Source of the DNA: Lunularia cruciata
Lineage: Eukaryota; Streptophyta; Marchantiopsida; Lunulariales; Lunulariaceae
Direction of reading: 5' to 3'
NCBI GenBank assembly: GCA_948567375.1
Contig: OX419759.1
Span: 60,799,493 to 60,863,492 of the forward strand
Length of the DNA: 64,000 bases
Shown: positions 35,401 to 47,506 of the stretch, one piece after another
Numbering within the stretch: position 1 is the first letter of the stretch
How the letters are laid out: each line of letters begins with the position of its first letter
Made by a program: the position numbers and the translations under genes
The notes under the pieces: generated by a model
What the model was told of the DNA's origin: nothing
The model's database searches: none
The model's input: the letters and a program-made list of their open reading frames with translations, nothing else

Positions 35401-35565
35401 TTCCTTCTCCACCGGACTGACTGGTATTGATGCGAATGACTGGAATTGGTGAGACATATCTACTTCCTCCCCCATTGAAGAATCCTTCATCATACAATTT
35501 ATGGGATGCTCATTGCTGAAGTCCTCAGTTGCTGGAGTCCAAGTTGTGGTCTCACTAAAAACCAT
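32463..35565 (-). CDS. BAG-family co-chaperone with two IQ-BAG modules (three exons)
   Basis: Predicted exons are 35565-35116, 34888-33938 and 33755-32463, giving 897 residues. The introns (227 and 182 bp) are GT-AG, with donors CAG|GTATGG and CAG|GTATAG and acceptors TTTGCAG|GG and GATCAG|GG, all phase 0. Module 1 has a calmodulin-binding IQ motif, IQAAFRGYAVR (residues 81-91), then a BAG domain (about 97-180) with ALLLELDTIQ|GVLPVVRRIR. Module 2 has IQSRYRGHLSR (about 398-408) and a BAG domain (about 412-500) with ALLLQLDSVQ|GVDQAVRDIR. Both BAG domains are split by an intron at the same Gln|Gly-Val junction. Between the modules lies a basic, Ser-rich linker with PLLGRS repeats. The C-terminus has a coiled coil (LLDEVLQLAEQQARDLNL) and an Arg-rich tail. 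BAG domains bind the Hsp70 nucleotide-binding domain, and plant IQ-BAG proteins also bind calmodulin. The start is the first ATG after an in-frame TGA, with A at -3 and G at +4. A further upstream exon cannot be excluded. Confidence 0.88.
34357..34545 (-). repeat. PLLGRS peptide repeats in BAG exon 2
   Basis: Four degenerate repeats in the linker: SPLLARSAS, SVLLGRTNS, SPLLGRSISEVQRK and NPLLGRSISEVQRK. The last two are nearly identical at the DNA level too. Each has an R-(S/T)-x-S pattern typical of basophilic kinase sites. Confidence 0.8.
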
Positions 35566-37726
35566 ATTCTCTAGCACTAAGATCAGTACAGAATCCTGAT
35601 TGTGAATCCTTGGTATTTGAAACCAATCACGCGCTCACTACAGAGCCATGACCTCGAAGACAACGGGCGCCAGCCAAGTCAAGAGCAAGTCCTCGCTGGT
35701 TCCACCGACCTCAGCTTCGTGTCCAGCAAGATCACTCGTACAAAAACGAGTCCTGCAGGATTTCTGACCCACAGTCCTCCGAGATCAATCAAAATCACTT
35801 CCAAGAAACAGGAACTACTGCTCAACTCCTCATCCAACCGCTAAGCTACAATCCGTCCTTTCACGCCTCCATCTACGAATCCCTAAAGGGAAAAGACACC
35901 ACCACCGCAACATGATTCCATCCTCGACTTTGTTCTTCCGTACGTATGATCTCCGAGTTTACCACTACCTCGTGCTCTGAATCCTACTATGTCCTTCCAG
36001 GCACAGGAGAAGCGGACCTGCCAAGAACACTTCTTCTCACTTCTCCTAGTTCGGGCCTACGCAATGTACCAAAGCTTCCAACACCCGATCAGTGCCACTT
36101 CCAAAGCTCCTCCACCTCCCTCTGCCTCCCTTTCTCTCTATGATCATCTAACCATTAGTAATCCTGAAAGCATCGTTTTAGTACCTGTGTCCACAACCGA
36201 AACCCTACCTTCACGTCTTCAGTGCTCAGAATAGTCTATATTCTCTTCTACGAAATAGTCTAGATGCATCCGCGAAACAGTCGGAAACTACGGACTAATC
36301 ACCCGTCCACGCACGCAGAATATCAATGAAGATCGTAAGGCGCCACTGGCAGCCAGAAGGGAAGAGTCGAAGTGTATAGAAACCGAGAGAGACTCATTGT
36401 GACGACTATGCGCGGCGAGTAGAAGAAACGGAGCAAGGGACGGAAAACGCTCGTGAACACAGCACGTAAGATGGCAAGCCCAGCCATAGAGAAAGGAGCA
36501 GCAGGAGGAAGGAGCATGCACCCACGGCGACAACAGAGAAACCGCACCTTGAAATTCGAAATATCCCAGAAGCACACATACGATGAGTGAATCAGATCAG
36601 CAACCAATTGAATATGAATACAAGACAAACTTGCAAAGCGATGCAGTACTAGTAAAGAGGAGTCAGAAGAAAGCAGTTTGTAATTCTCTTCCCCTTCTCG
36701 AGTGCCGGATTGCTGAGTCAATTGCTCTCGCACGTTGGCCGGGAATACCCGGACACGACAAACACCACCATCGCATTAAAGAATGCGGCAGTCTGAACAC
36801 TGACTCTTCCCTGCTCTGACAGTCCGCAGATGGCGCTCTCTGATTGCAGGTGTCTTCACAGCGCGCCGCCGAATGCGATGCCATTGTATATGGCCCCAAT
36901 CCGAGAGAACGACTGCGGCGATCCTTCTACCCAGTTGTCCAAAACTCAGGGTAATAATTAAGCCCGCCGGAAGGCTTGCTACAGTCGTGGTAGGAGTGTC
37001 AACTGCGTATCTGTAGCGACGAGCAGCGGTGTTTCGTCTCGGCGGCTACCGTACTGTAGTTCCTTATCAACAACAGTGATAAAATCATGGGCACATGCTC
37101 CGTAGTGTGGTCAATTTAGTGACACTCCATTTCCTTCGCTGACGAAGTGGAAACATGAGGTTGATGCTCGACTATTTTATAGACCAAAGGTAAAAGACTG
37201 TATATCTTCAAGTTCCTCTTTTGAGTGTCAACCCAAAGAATAATCCTAAAGAAAATCGTGGACGACCTTGACTTTGGACAAGAGGATTCTTACTCACTCA
37301 AAGCAACGTATCATGAACTCGACTTCGACGTGTGTTTATATTTCCTTTGAATCTGCTACTGGAGGTTGGTCCTTGTCTATCGAAGATTCTTCTGGAGCAA
37401 ATATATGTAAGGAGGCACGCCTGTGTATATCCACAGTAGTAGTGCCATACAAGTACTGACTTAGATGCTTAGTACTGTGGTTGCTTTTATGTGCACAAGC
37501 ACTTAACCATGGTTTGTTTCCAGTACAATGGTGGAAGAGATTTGAGTTCAGAAGAATCATTGGACATCGCTAAAGTAAAGTTCTGACATCAAAACACACA
37601 GTGCCATGATGACCTGGTTTTTCGTTTGTTGATGTTAAGCGGATACATTTCTCTAAGGATGTCAAAAGGCCAGTAAGAGAACCAACCAGTATTTGATTCC
37701 ACAAGTTGTTTTCTTGGAAATGTTTT
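35566..37726. other. Upstream flank of the BAG gene
   Basis: Should contain the 5' untranslated region and promoter of the minus-strand BAG gene. The plus-strand frames here (for example 35602-35844) have no motif. I cannot place a TATA box or start site with confidence. Confidence 0.4.
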
Positions 37727-37852
37727 CAGTAGGGCAGATTTCTCATATCGATACAATTGTAATCTAGCCCCATTTTAGATCTTTTGTCTCTTCCTTGTAC
37801 GGGCATGATGGGGTCTTCCCATCCTTCTTGTGTTCTACGTGCTAGCCTTTCT
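37727..37852 (+). repeat. LINE 3'-end fragment (plus orientation)
   Basis: CAGTAGGGCAGATTTCTC followed by TAGCCCCAT and GATGGGGTCTTCCCATCC matches the 3' end of the 4.4-kb LINE read on its coding strand. It is severely 5'-truncated. Confidence 0.8.
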
Positions 37853-38526
37853 CTTTTTCCTGGAAGTGATATGAACAAAAGATTTCGACACATCACAATA
37901 ATACGGTCCTGTTGCAAACTACAACGAAATGATAAAATGCTCGGAGATAGTATGTAAATGCTCACTTGATGTAGTTCCCCCAAAGATATGTTTAGCGCTA
38001 ACAGAATTTCATCGAGTGAATATAGTTGTCTTTATGGTGAAGGAAACTACTACAACAATCACTCGTGTGGAGTACTGCATTACCAAAGACAAAAGTTTCA
38101 CTGAATGAGTTTGGCTGAATTCTAAAACCGGTCTGAACTCTAACCTTGATTATGACTTAGAGAATAGCGCCAAATTTCACACATCTGAGAAAACGCCAAG
38201 ACTGGACTGGGATCATACTGGGGGATTCAATCGAGGGGTTTGGGATTCCCGTAAAAGATTAGTAACTTATATTATGGTTCGTTATATTCTATGGTAAGTT
38301 GAGGTTCAAGATGTAAGTTTGAATTAGAGGTACTGAATGAATAGGTGGCAAATTAATACTCTTCCACGCATAAGATTCACTATATTATGATTATCTCTAA
38401 TTAACCTAACCTGCAAACATCAATCTATTATTGAAGTTGAAACTCCTTCCAAAAACTGCAGCCTGGAATGTAAAATTGCAAACAAAAATTTATTATATAT
38501 TTGTGTGAAAGTTTTTCTGTACAGTA

Positions 38527-38836
38527 AAAAGGCGACCGTGTAGGAAAAATGAAGGATGGGAAGACCCCATCAAGCCGCACAAGGGAGAGACAAAAAAGGT
38601 AACATGGGGCTAAGCCCCAATAGAGTCTGTATGAGAAATCTGCCCCACCGCACCTAAGATATCCGAGCTATGCAAGTCGTACGGTCTACACACAACTGGA
38701 GCATCCGAAGAAACATCACCTAATGTGATTGCTCTCCTATGGATTGCACCAGCCACTGCCCTCTGTAGAGCAATGGATACACGCTGTCTAAAGTAAGCTA
38801 CAAAGTATGAGAGTGAGAGTGGTACCCCTGCCACCT
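38527..38836 (-). pseudogene. 5'-truncated LINE copy, C-terminus and 3' end
   Basis: About 310 bp nearly identical to 4385-4700. The minus-strand frame 38834-38610 encodes the LINE C-terminus (YFVAYFRQRVSIALQRAVAG and AIHRRAITLGD) and is open to its stop. This is the least decayed LINE tail in the window. It probably arose by incomplete reverse transcription. Confidence 0.85.
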
Positions 38837-38937
38837 AACAGTACAGTACAATACCCCAACAGAAAATTTGCGCGTAGTGATTCGGGTCCCACGAGGAAAC
38901 CATAATTTTCCACTGGAATCCACACTTATCGAGGACA

Positions 38938-39060
38938 GGCGATTGCGTAGAACACATGAAGGATGGAAAGACCTCCATTAAGCCGTACAAGGGAGAGACA
39001 AAGTAGGTAAACTCGGGCTTATCCAATGGACCGGAGAATCGATAAACATACAGAAGGGTA
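38938..39060 (-). repeat. LINE 3'-end fragment
   Basis: GAAGGATGGAAAGACC followed by AAGCCGTACAAGGGAGAGAC matches the 3' end of the LINE. It is more diverged than its neighbour at 38.5 kb. Confidence 0.8.
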
Positions 39061-42000
39061 GGTAGAGACCGCCCTGTACCGTACGGGTTGTGGAGACCAC
39101 GACCAGATTACCCGGTTACTCCTGACCAGGTCAGGATATGGATATGGTAGAAACACTTTACTTCATGCCTGCCCTGTCCACGCATCGGGGAACACACGTT
39201 CTTGCCTTCCTGTCTCGTGTTTTCTGATATATCCGGCATTCGGTGTTTTATTTTTGTCCTCTACTGGAATTTAAGCAAAGCACCACCCTAGTAGTCGCTC
39301 TTCTATGTACCCGAAGTATAATGGAATGTACAATACTGTAGTTCTAAATGCGCGACTTATAAATGGTTAAGATGCCTTTAGACGCAACTCATCTGACAGA
39401 CCGGATTAAAGGTAGCAAACCTCTAAGCTTACTTGAAATTAGAAACATGTAAAAATGGGTATTTGAGAGATATAAAAAGACTTTGGACAAAGCTGCCATC
39501 GAAACGATGTTGGCGACACCGCCGATCATGATTATAACTTCCCATACTAATTGTGATGATAAGACAATATTGTCTATCTTTATGTTTGGGATTATCTGAA
39601 AACCAAGACCTTAAAACTTCCCAAATCAGGAGGGGAATTTGGAGTCAACCTCAATCTCATTATCAATCATGAGAAGTTGAATTTCGCTTTGTCTACATAT
39701 CCAGGTCGGGTGCACAAACTGCATTTTTTAAAAAGTATGTTGTGTGAATTGCATTTCTTAGGTTCTCATGCAAATTGCATTTTTCTATGTTTGCCTTATC
39801 AATTACACTTGTCTTTGGTTCTCTTGCATCCCTACGACTCACATTAAATATTGTTCTTCATGCATGTTGTGAACGTTTTATAGCCTTAAAAGGAAGCTAT
39901 TGCACACCTTGCATTTCTCAAATTTTGTTTATTTTATACCCTTATACACACTATGCTGCTGAAGGGGCCTACTTTGCAAATTGCATTTCTCGGATTTGTT
40001 TGTAAGCATTCATCATCAAAACTAGTCCAACTATGAGCTTCCTCCAATATTGCCACATGAGCTTGCTTGCACTGATATAAGACCTTTTGTGAAAGTCCTT
40101 TAGCTCTTGTTCTCCATTGTATGTAGCGATGCAGACCTTTCAAGTATTATGGATCCCTCTTCATTAGACTGAATTAACTCAATGGGAACAGCTTAAGAAG
40201 TAAAATTCTATCATAATCTTTTGAACAGCTTAAGAAGTAAAATTCTATCATAATATTTTGAACAGTAAGTTAAATCTTCACACTCTAAATCAAAAACTTT
40301 TAATTATTATATGTTTCTTTTCTCTAATATCTTTATTTGAACTATATTATGTATTCTTCACATATTAGGTATTCCTTAAACTCATCTTGATCACTCTATC
40401 ATTGCATTTCAAGATGCAAGCATTGAGGTTATCAACCATCAATTCTCCAAGTTGTCCAAGAACAACCACAATTTAGGGAAGTAATGATGGATAATGCAAA
40501 TACTTCAAAAGGCTTCAAATAGTACTATCCAAAGAGAACCACAATTCTAAGAAGTAGTGTAGATACTTTAAAGGGATTCAAAGAGTGTTCTGCATCAATA
40601 CAAGGCAAATTTTATTGCTTGAACAATTTTGCAGAGGCAATGTGGCAACATTTGAGTCTGACCTTTTTTTAATCATTGGATAAGAAAAGGATGAATATTG
40701 AGTTTACCTTACTATCTTTTTACTTGAAAAGATATTTGTTTGTACTCACTTCAAGACTTTACAAATATTATCTCACTAACTTTATGTGCATTAAGAAGCT
40801 CATTCTAATTGCCCTGCAAAAACTACAATTTATTTTGGTATTGCCTCAAAAATCTCGCTTCTTTGTAGTATATGAAGAAAACCCATAATTAAGGAGGCTT
40901 GACAATGAGTGATTGTTGATATTGTGAGCCATGACATTGTATCATGATCAGTGATGATTGAGTAAGTAGAAAAAGAAGAAGTCTTCATCTTGGTGAAGAA
41001 AGGCCTAATCAAATTTCTTACTTTTGAATGTAAGCAGCTTAGGATGGAGGCCCTAATGTAGGCATGTCAAAGTGGTAGCAAACTTTCAAAAGAAGGGGAA
41101 TTCTAAACCTTATTTTTGTAACAAGATAGGACAATTGGTGCGGGAGAATGATGTTGGATAATAGGTTGATTAGTACATTTTGAGTGGAATAGTGGATAGT
41201 GTTGTGTTTACATTCCCAAATTGGAGTCATGTAGAGAGTTGTTCAAGCATGGTAGAGCAAATACTTGGTTGTGGATAGGGAATTATCATATAATTAAGTA
41301 GATGCTTACAATAATAGAGGTTTAGACTCAATTTATTATGTGAGCTTAAGCATTTTTGTATGTGTATTGCATTCTTATTTTCCTAAATAAAGGCAATGGC
41401 ATTCCTAACATGTCATATTGAACACTATTGGATGCAATTTGATAATACTTGGGTGATTACTTGATATAATTGCAATATGGATTACAAATATGATAAACTA
41501 AGGAAGTTTAGATTATTGAGATGGAAAACTGGCCTTCCAAACTATTTTCTATATTTGCAATGAAGCATAGTTATATCTACTTGTCCCACCTAGTTGCTCC
41601 TCTCATGACCAAGATCCATATGAGTTTGGTTCAGCTTGATTAGGGATTTTGTTGTAGAAAAGGTTTTAGTAGTAGAGGGTTCTTGTATCAAAGAGTTCTT
41701 GTACCATAAGGGATTTATGTACCATATGTGATAGAGCTTAGAAAATGGCTTATCTCCGTCAATAGTAGATAGGTTCTTCTCATATTTATTCTTTGCTTCT
41801 TTATATTTAGTTTTGTTCTTGTGTGTGTTCATCATTTGGAATCACATTGTTAGCCTTTGTTTGGAATGTTTACTCTTCTATTTATGTATTGTGTTCTTTC
41901 TCTTAGAACTTGGGAAATTCTTCAATAGAGTTTTTCATAGTACCTCTACTTTGTTCTTTAGCATGGGTAGCTAGAAGAACTACCATAGATGAGGCTACAT

Positions 42001-43019
42001 ATTTAACATCCCATATCCCTTATGTTCATCTAGGTAGATCTAGTCCTTAAAGACTCAAGGTCTCCTTGATAGAGCTACTTCTACTCCTTTTCTACATCTT
42101 CCACCATCTTCCTATAAGGAAGCTACATTGGTTAACTCTCTTATGGAGGATCCACACCCATTATCCCCTTTGTTCCTCCTTCTCCTTCCATGATCTCTCT
42201 TCCTAGCTTGCCATATCCACCACACGCTATGATATCTCCATCTCTCTAGATCCACCACCACCACCAACTAACATCCGTCCTCCAATACCCTTAGCACCCC
42301 TCTAGATCTCGCCTCACTATTGCACTATGTAGTCTTTCCTTGATTGCCCATGGTGGATGTTGGTTTGGCATAACATTGAGGGCGAGGTAGATACTTATAG
42401 ATGAGACTAAGGGCCTCTTCTCCACCTACTTTCCTAGATCTTATTCATATTCCAACTCTCTCACTACATCACTATTAGACTCTTACTCTTGGCTCCACTC
42501 TTTGAATCCTCCTTCAGGCCTTCCTACCAAGCTTACCTTGTCCTTGCATGTATACTAGGATCCATATGACCCTCTACCATCTAGCGGGATCTACACTTTC
42601 CACACTCCTATATGTCATTTTGGAAAATGACCAAAAGAGATGTCTCTACTTGGATCCTACTAGCTCTCTTTCCTCAATGGACTTTACTTCTTCTTACGCA
42701 TGGAGTTGCATTTGGACACTACAAGACCATCTCTTAGATTCATTGGTTTTGATATTGAGATTGGCCTACTTTATAAGAAGTATACACCATCCAAGCCCAA
42801 GTCGCTACTAAATGGATCATAAACTCTTTGTCGATTCACATTACCTTCCAAAGCATCATTGTCTATATTGTTCCTTGATGTTAGGCCAAGGGGAGTACTG
42901 GTAAGCATTAATATCATCCTCTAGACCAACATCCTTCTCTACCAATACCTTATCAACCATGCATGATCTTCATCCATCAACCACATATGACCTTCCTTCA
43001 TTCATCCATGACTACCACC
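39061..43019. other. No recognisable gene
   Basis: AT-rich. TTGCATTTCT-like phrases recur between 39720 and 39990. The 5' part of LINE copy B may extend into the right end but is too decayed to follow. Confidence 0.45.
40186..40259. repeat. Recent 37-bp tandem duplication
   Basis: GAACAGCTTAAGAAGTAAAA starts at 40186 and at 40223. The two 37-bp units differ at a single base, and the array is closed by GAACAG at 40260. Confidence 0.95.
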
Positions 43020-43851
43020 CAAATGAAGAACCATAGCTTATTGAGTCCTTTATTGCCCATGCTTAATCCACTCTCCACATTTCTTGGTAGTTGGTCTTTC
43101 AAGGCAAATTGTGTTTGGTGTCATGCACCATTTGTCTATCACTTTGCCATTCCTTTTCATCTTTCCTATTTCCTTATCAATATGTAGTAGCTACTCATTT
43201 GGTTATGAAATGGTTGCAAGCATTAGAGCTTCCTTGGATCTCCACTCAGATTGGGTGGTTGTCCAAGTAGATGTCTCAAATGATTCAATACTCTTTCTTG
43301 TCTAGCTTTATCTCAAGCTCTTCATTTGGCAAAGGATCAAATCTCTTCCTTGATTTCTTTTGTGCAAACTTTCTATAGTATTGAGACTCTATTATTGTAC
43401 AACCACCATACAACCACATGATAGTTCATTCAATTGGCATTAGCAGAGGATATATGCCAAGGAGATCCTTTAAGAAGGCCATTATTTGCCATAGCTCACT
43501 ATACAACTTTTGTGTGAGGTTGGAGCCGCATTCATATATGTCTTTTTCCATCCCTATTAGATAATACTCACATCTTGTGCCCCTTAGAGGATGTAATCTG
43601 TGCAATGTAGGCTTTCACACTCAGTCTTGGTTTTACAAGTTCAAACTTGTAAATGCAAGGCATAGAGCCCACATACAATCCTCACTCCATTTGACTTGCC
43701 ATCAAGATTCCAATTCCAAATAAGAGGGTGTTGAGAGTATTGGGTTCCCATCTAAAAGATGAGGATTTTTGCAGCTCATTTATGTTAGATACTTTGATTC
43801 AGGCTAATACCATGCTCATCTACTCCTTTGTTCAAGAACACATCCACAAAG
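43020..43851 (+). pseudogene. Decayed LINE RT, copy B, left part
   Basis: The frame around 43200-43290 reads GYEMVASIRASLDLHSDW then VVVQVDVSND, the RT block before the DVxNAFN motif. At about 43468-43525 is QGDPLRRPLFAIAHYTTF, the GDPLGG motif. Frameshifts lie between them. Sequence continues as in copy A until it is broken at 43851 by the gypsy insertion, and resumes at 50817. Confidence 0.72.
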
Positions 43852-44587
43852 TTGAATACTCTGAGGATAAGAGAAGAGAAAAAACACAAATTTCACACTC
43901 AATCCTTTGATGCCCCAAAGGAGCCCCTTCTTTTTATTATATAGACCAAGAGGATCTCCTCCAAGGGAGCTCCACCATAGGATTAGGCACACAGATAGGT
44001 GACATGTCAGCAAGCTCCACCCTTGGATTACTTACTTGGATTGGTGACATGTCGGTCCAAGTCCTATCTAATCAGTCAATCAGGCTTTGACAAGAGGGAA
44101 TCTTTTAGGGAATCTGCTTGTAGGAATCTCAGAATCATATGGGCAAGGTACCATTGGAAAGCTCTTGATGAGACAAAACAGGGGATAATTTATCTATTTA
44201 GGCCATTTAATTCATCCATTTGTACATTTTTGAGGCCTAATTCATCCGTTTAGGCCTTCAAAATTGCCTTCAAAGATTTTAGGCATATTTTGGTTCCTAC
44301 TCTATTAGTAGAAGTCCACTTTTGGTGATACCTCTTTCTGATCTATTTACTCCATCATGTGGAACATCCTTCCAGATGTTACCAAACTAATTCTCACCTT
44401 TAAATCATATGTCTAGCTATTGATTCTAATGTCTTCAAGTTTATTTTGATTTCTGCACTATTAATAGAAGTACTCTTTTGGTGATACTTCTATCTGATCT
44501 ATTTTGACCATCATGTATAACATCATTCCAGATGTTACCAAACCAAATTTCACATCTTGATCATATGGCTAGCTCTGGGTATTATAG
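43852..44587 (-). repeat. 3' LTR of the chromovirus
   Basis: About 735 bp, closely similar to the right LTR once the 426-bp insertion there is removed. Shared landmarks include GATCTCCTCCAAGG, AGATGTTACCAAAC and TCATATGGCTAGCTCT. The inferred boundary is at GTATTA. Confidence 0.88.
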
Positions 44588-44588
44588 A

Positions 44589-44601
44589 CCTCCGTCCTTT
44601 T
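44589..44601 (-). other. Polypurine tract
   Basis: On the minus strand, AAAAGGACGGAGG lies just upstream of the 3' LTR, where plus-strand DNA synthesis is primed in LTR elements. Confidence 0.65.
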
Positions 44602-44667
44602 AAGATGCAATGTCCTTGTGCAATTGTTGCTCAAACGCTTGCATCAACACCGGTGCATGTGTCAAAT

Positions 44668-44805
44668 TGGCAGCGGGCTCCCAGGTTGCTTCATAGAGAG
44701 GGTAACCTTTCCACTATACAAGATAGTCCACCCACGGATGGCAAGTACCACATGCATTTTTGGAGAATACGCATTACTTCATATTCTTCCATGCCATCAA
44801 TGAGT
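44668..44805 (-). pseudogene. Chromodomain remnant at the end of the integrase
   Basis: After the integrase tail block LELPPHMNIHPVFYISLL come EEYEVMRIL and, in a shifted frame, WKGYPLYEATWEP, the two conserved ends of a chromodomain. A stop (TAG at 44716-44714) stands where the family normally has a Lys/Arg codon in the VKWKGY motif. Chromodomains guide chromovirus integration to chromatin marks; this one is dead. Confidence 0.75.
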
Positions 44806-44999
44806 GTTGGACAAGGTCGAATGTCTTGTGTGGAATGACACTGGCCTGATTGGGGAGCATATCTGTGTAGTAGGGAAATATAGAACACTGGATGGATATT
44901 CATGTGTGGTGGTAGCTCAAGGTAATAGGCCACAACGCCGACTCAACAAAGAATCAAGAAAGGCTCAATAAAATGAGGTTTGAGCTTATGAGGTCCGAC

Positions 45000-45845
45000 A
45001 GATGTGAGGTTGGTTTTTGATAGCCACACTTGATCCCCAACATTGAACTCCATGTGCCTATGGTGTGCATCAACATACTGCTTTTGTCAATTTTTCACAA
45101 TCTGTAATTTGTGCTTGGCGCTCTCCACACCTTGTTGGATTCTAGAAACAAATATGTTGATTGCATTGACCTTGGTAGCCATTGGATGTATCTTCATCAA
45201 GCTAGAAGGTGTGAAGGAATGGGAGTAGGGTGTCCCAACTCTCTTGCTCTTCTAAGGTGAAGCCGCATAACATGTCTTCAATTGTGCAATTAGCCTGCTC
45301 TATTTGTCCATTTGTTTGTGGGTGGTAAGTTGTGGATATGGCCAACTTGGTTTTGAAGAAACCAAAGAGTGTTTGCCAAAAAAAATTGGTGAATTGAGTG
45401 CCTCTATTAGTAATGAGTACTCAAGACAAGCCATGGTGAGAGAAGACTACATCTAAGTACAATTGAGCTAGTTGTGGAGCGGTCACATCCTTGGTGGTAG
45501 AGTATACATGAATCATTTTGCTGAGCCGGTCCACAAAGACCACGATGGAGTCAAACCCTGAGGTGGTCTCGGGTAATTCACAAACGAGATCCATACTCAT
45601 TCCCAATGTTGGGTAGGAGTGGGGAGAGGTTGAAGGAGCCCTACAGGAGCTTGATTAGAGGCTTTGTTCTGTTGACAAAGTAGACAACTACGCACATAGT
45701 CCATCACGTCATTGCTCATCTTGGGCCAATAGTGATGGCGTTGGACTGCATCCAAGGTCTTGTCCACTCCGACATGACCTACAATGGCCAAATCATGATA
45801 TTCCGCTAGAATGTTGGTGAATAATTTTGGGACATTTGGGACCAT
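45000..45845 (-). pseudogene. Integrase remnant
   Basis: The His-Cys zinc-binding region is at 45845-45600 (H...H then CLLCQQ). The catalytic core starts MSMDLVCELPETTSGFD with VVFVDRLSKMIH (first Asp). The second block reads TNRGTQFTN, where the family has SDRGTQFT, so Asn replaces the second catalytic Asp. The third block HPQTNGQIEQ keeps the Glu. Stops at the end of the first core block and beyond break the frame. Confidence 0.8.
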
Positions 45846-46019
45846 AATCTACCATCACGAAAGGTGAGTCCTTGGGTGTTGGTAATGCCTTTGGATGATT
45901 GCGCTTCTACAATCTGTAGATCAGTTTTTGTAGCAGCTAGAATCTTTGGCCAAAATTTTAGGTCAATCTTAACCTCTACCACCAAGTTGTTTGCCATTGG
46001 CATGCAGGTGAATGCATCT

Positions 46020-47440
46020 GCAAGTTGCTTCTTACCTTTCACATAGGTGATTGTCATGTTGAAGTGTTGGTGCCACTCTGCCCACCAAATCTGGCGACAA
46101 GATAGATCCTTCTACATCTTAAGGTAGACTAGAGGTTTGTGGTCTGTCTCTACTACAAATGCCTTTTTGCCCAGATAGTGCTTCTAATGCTTGGTTGCAA
46201 GCTCAATGGCCAACTCTTCTTATTCTGTGGTGTGGTAGTTGCACTTTGCCAAAAACAACTTTTGAGAGAAATATGCAATTGGATGCCATCCGTCATGCCA
46301 CTCTTGTTGTAGGACTGCTCCTATTGCTATGCTTGATGCATCTATAGCCAACTTGATTGGACAATTTGGGTCATACCATTTCAAGATTGGTGCATGTAGC
46401 AAGGCGGCTTTCAATTCTTGAAAGACCAACTCTTGTGCGGTTCTCCATGTCCACTTCTTCCCCTTGCCAAGTAGTGTCGTTAAAGGTTGTGCAACCTTGG
46501 AGAAGTCCTTGACAAATCTACAATAGAATCTTGTCAACCCCAAGAAGCTCTTGAGTTTAGTCTGATCTTCTGGGGCACTCCATTTTTGAATGACCTCTAT
46601 TTTATCCGTTAATATTTGAATTCCCTCTGCACTTACTCTATGCCCCAAGCAATCTACTTCAAACTTGCCAAACTCACACTTTGAGATTTTGGCATACAAT
46701 TGATTTTGTCTTAGAATCTGGAGGACTTCTTGTAAATGTTGTTTGTATTTTGTTATTGTGTTATTGTATACTAAGATATCATCCAAGAAGATGATAACAG
46801 ACTTATCCAAGTATGGACAAAATATGCCATTCATTAGACTCATGAAAGTAGTAGGTGCATTGGTGAGGCCAAAAGGCATCACAAGATACTCGAAGTGACC
46901 ATACCTGGTTCAAAAGGCATATTTGTACACATCCTCCTTTGTAATTTGGATTTGATTGTAACCGCTCTGTAAGTCCAATTTGGTGAAGTATCTTGCTCCA
47001 TAGAGTTGATCATATAGGTCATCCATGCAAGGTAAGGGGTATTTTTTCTTCACTATTTGCTGATTGAGACTTTGATAGTCAATGCACATGTGCATTGTAC
47101 CATCCTTCTTCTTCACAAACAAGACAAGAGCCCCATATGGTGATACACTAGGTTGAATGAACCTTTTCTATAACATCTCCTCAATTTGAGTCTTACACTC
47201 CTTCAACTCATGAGGTGATAGGCAATATGGGGCCTTACAAGGAGGTGTTTTCCCTAGGAGTGTCTCAATTTTATGATCTACTCTCCTTTTTGGTGGTAAT
47301 CTTGAAGGTAGATCATCAAGAAAGACATCTTGAAACTCATCCATTACATCATTCAATTTATTAGGAATTTGTCCATCAAGTTGTACGCTCTGAACTTCTC
47401 TTATTATTACCCATGAAACATCTATTGGTCTTACAGACAA
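46020..47440 (-). pseudogene. Reverse transcriptase and RNase H remnant
   Basis: The frame runs from the pre-RT linker (DEFQDVFLDDLPSRLPP) through [43 protein letters not shown] and the catalytic [10 protein letters not shown]. It continues into [18 protein letters not shown] and the RNase H start [17 protein letters not shown]. RNase H goes on to 46020 in broken form (ETDHKPLVYL). Stops near 47169, 46908 and 46219 break it. The two catalytic Asp of the FLDD box are kept. Confidence 0.92.
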
Positions 47441-47506
47441 TTGCCGTCCTTATGACATATAGAGGCAGTTCTTGCCTATGTGATTTTCTTTTACCCCAAT
47501 GATTGA

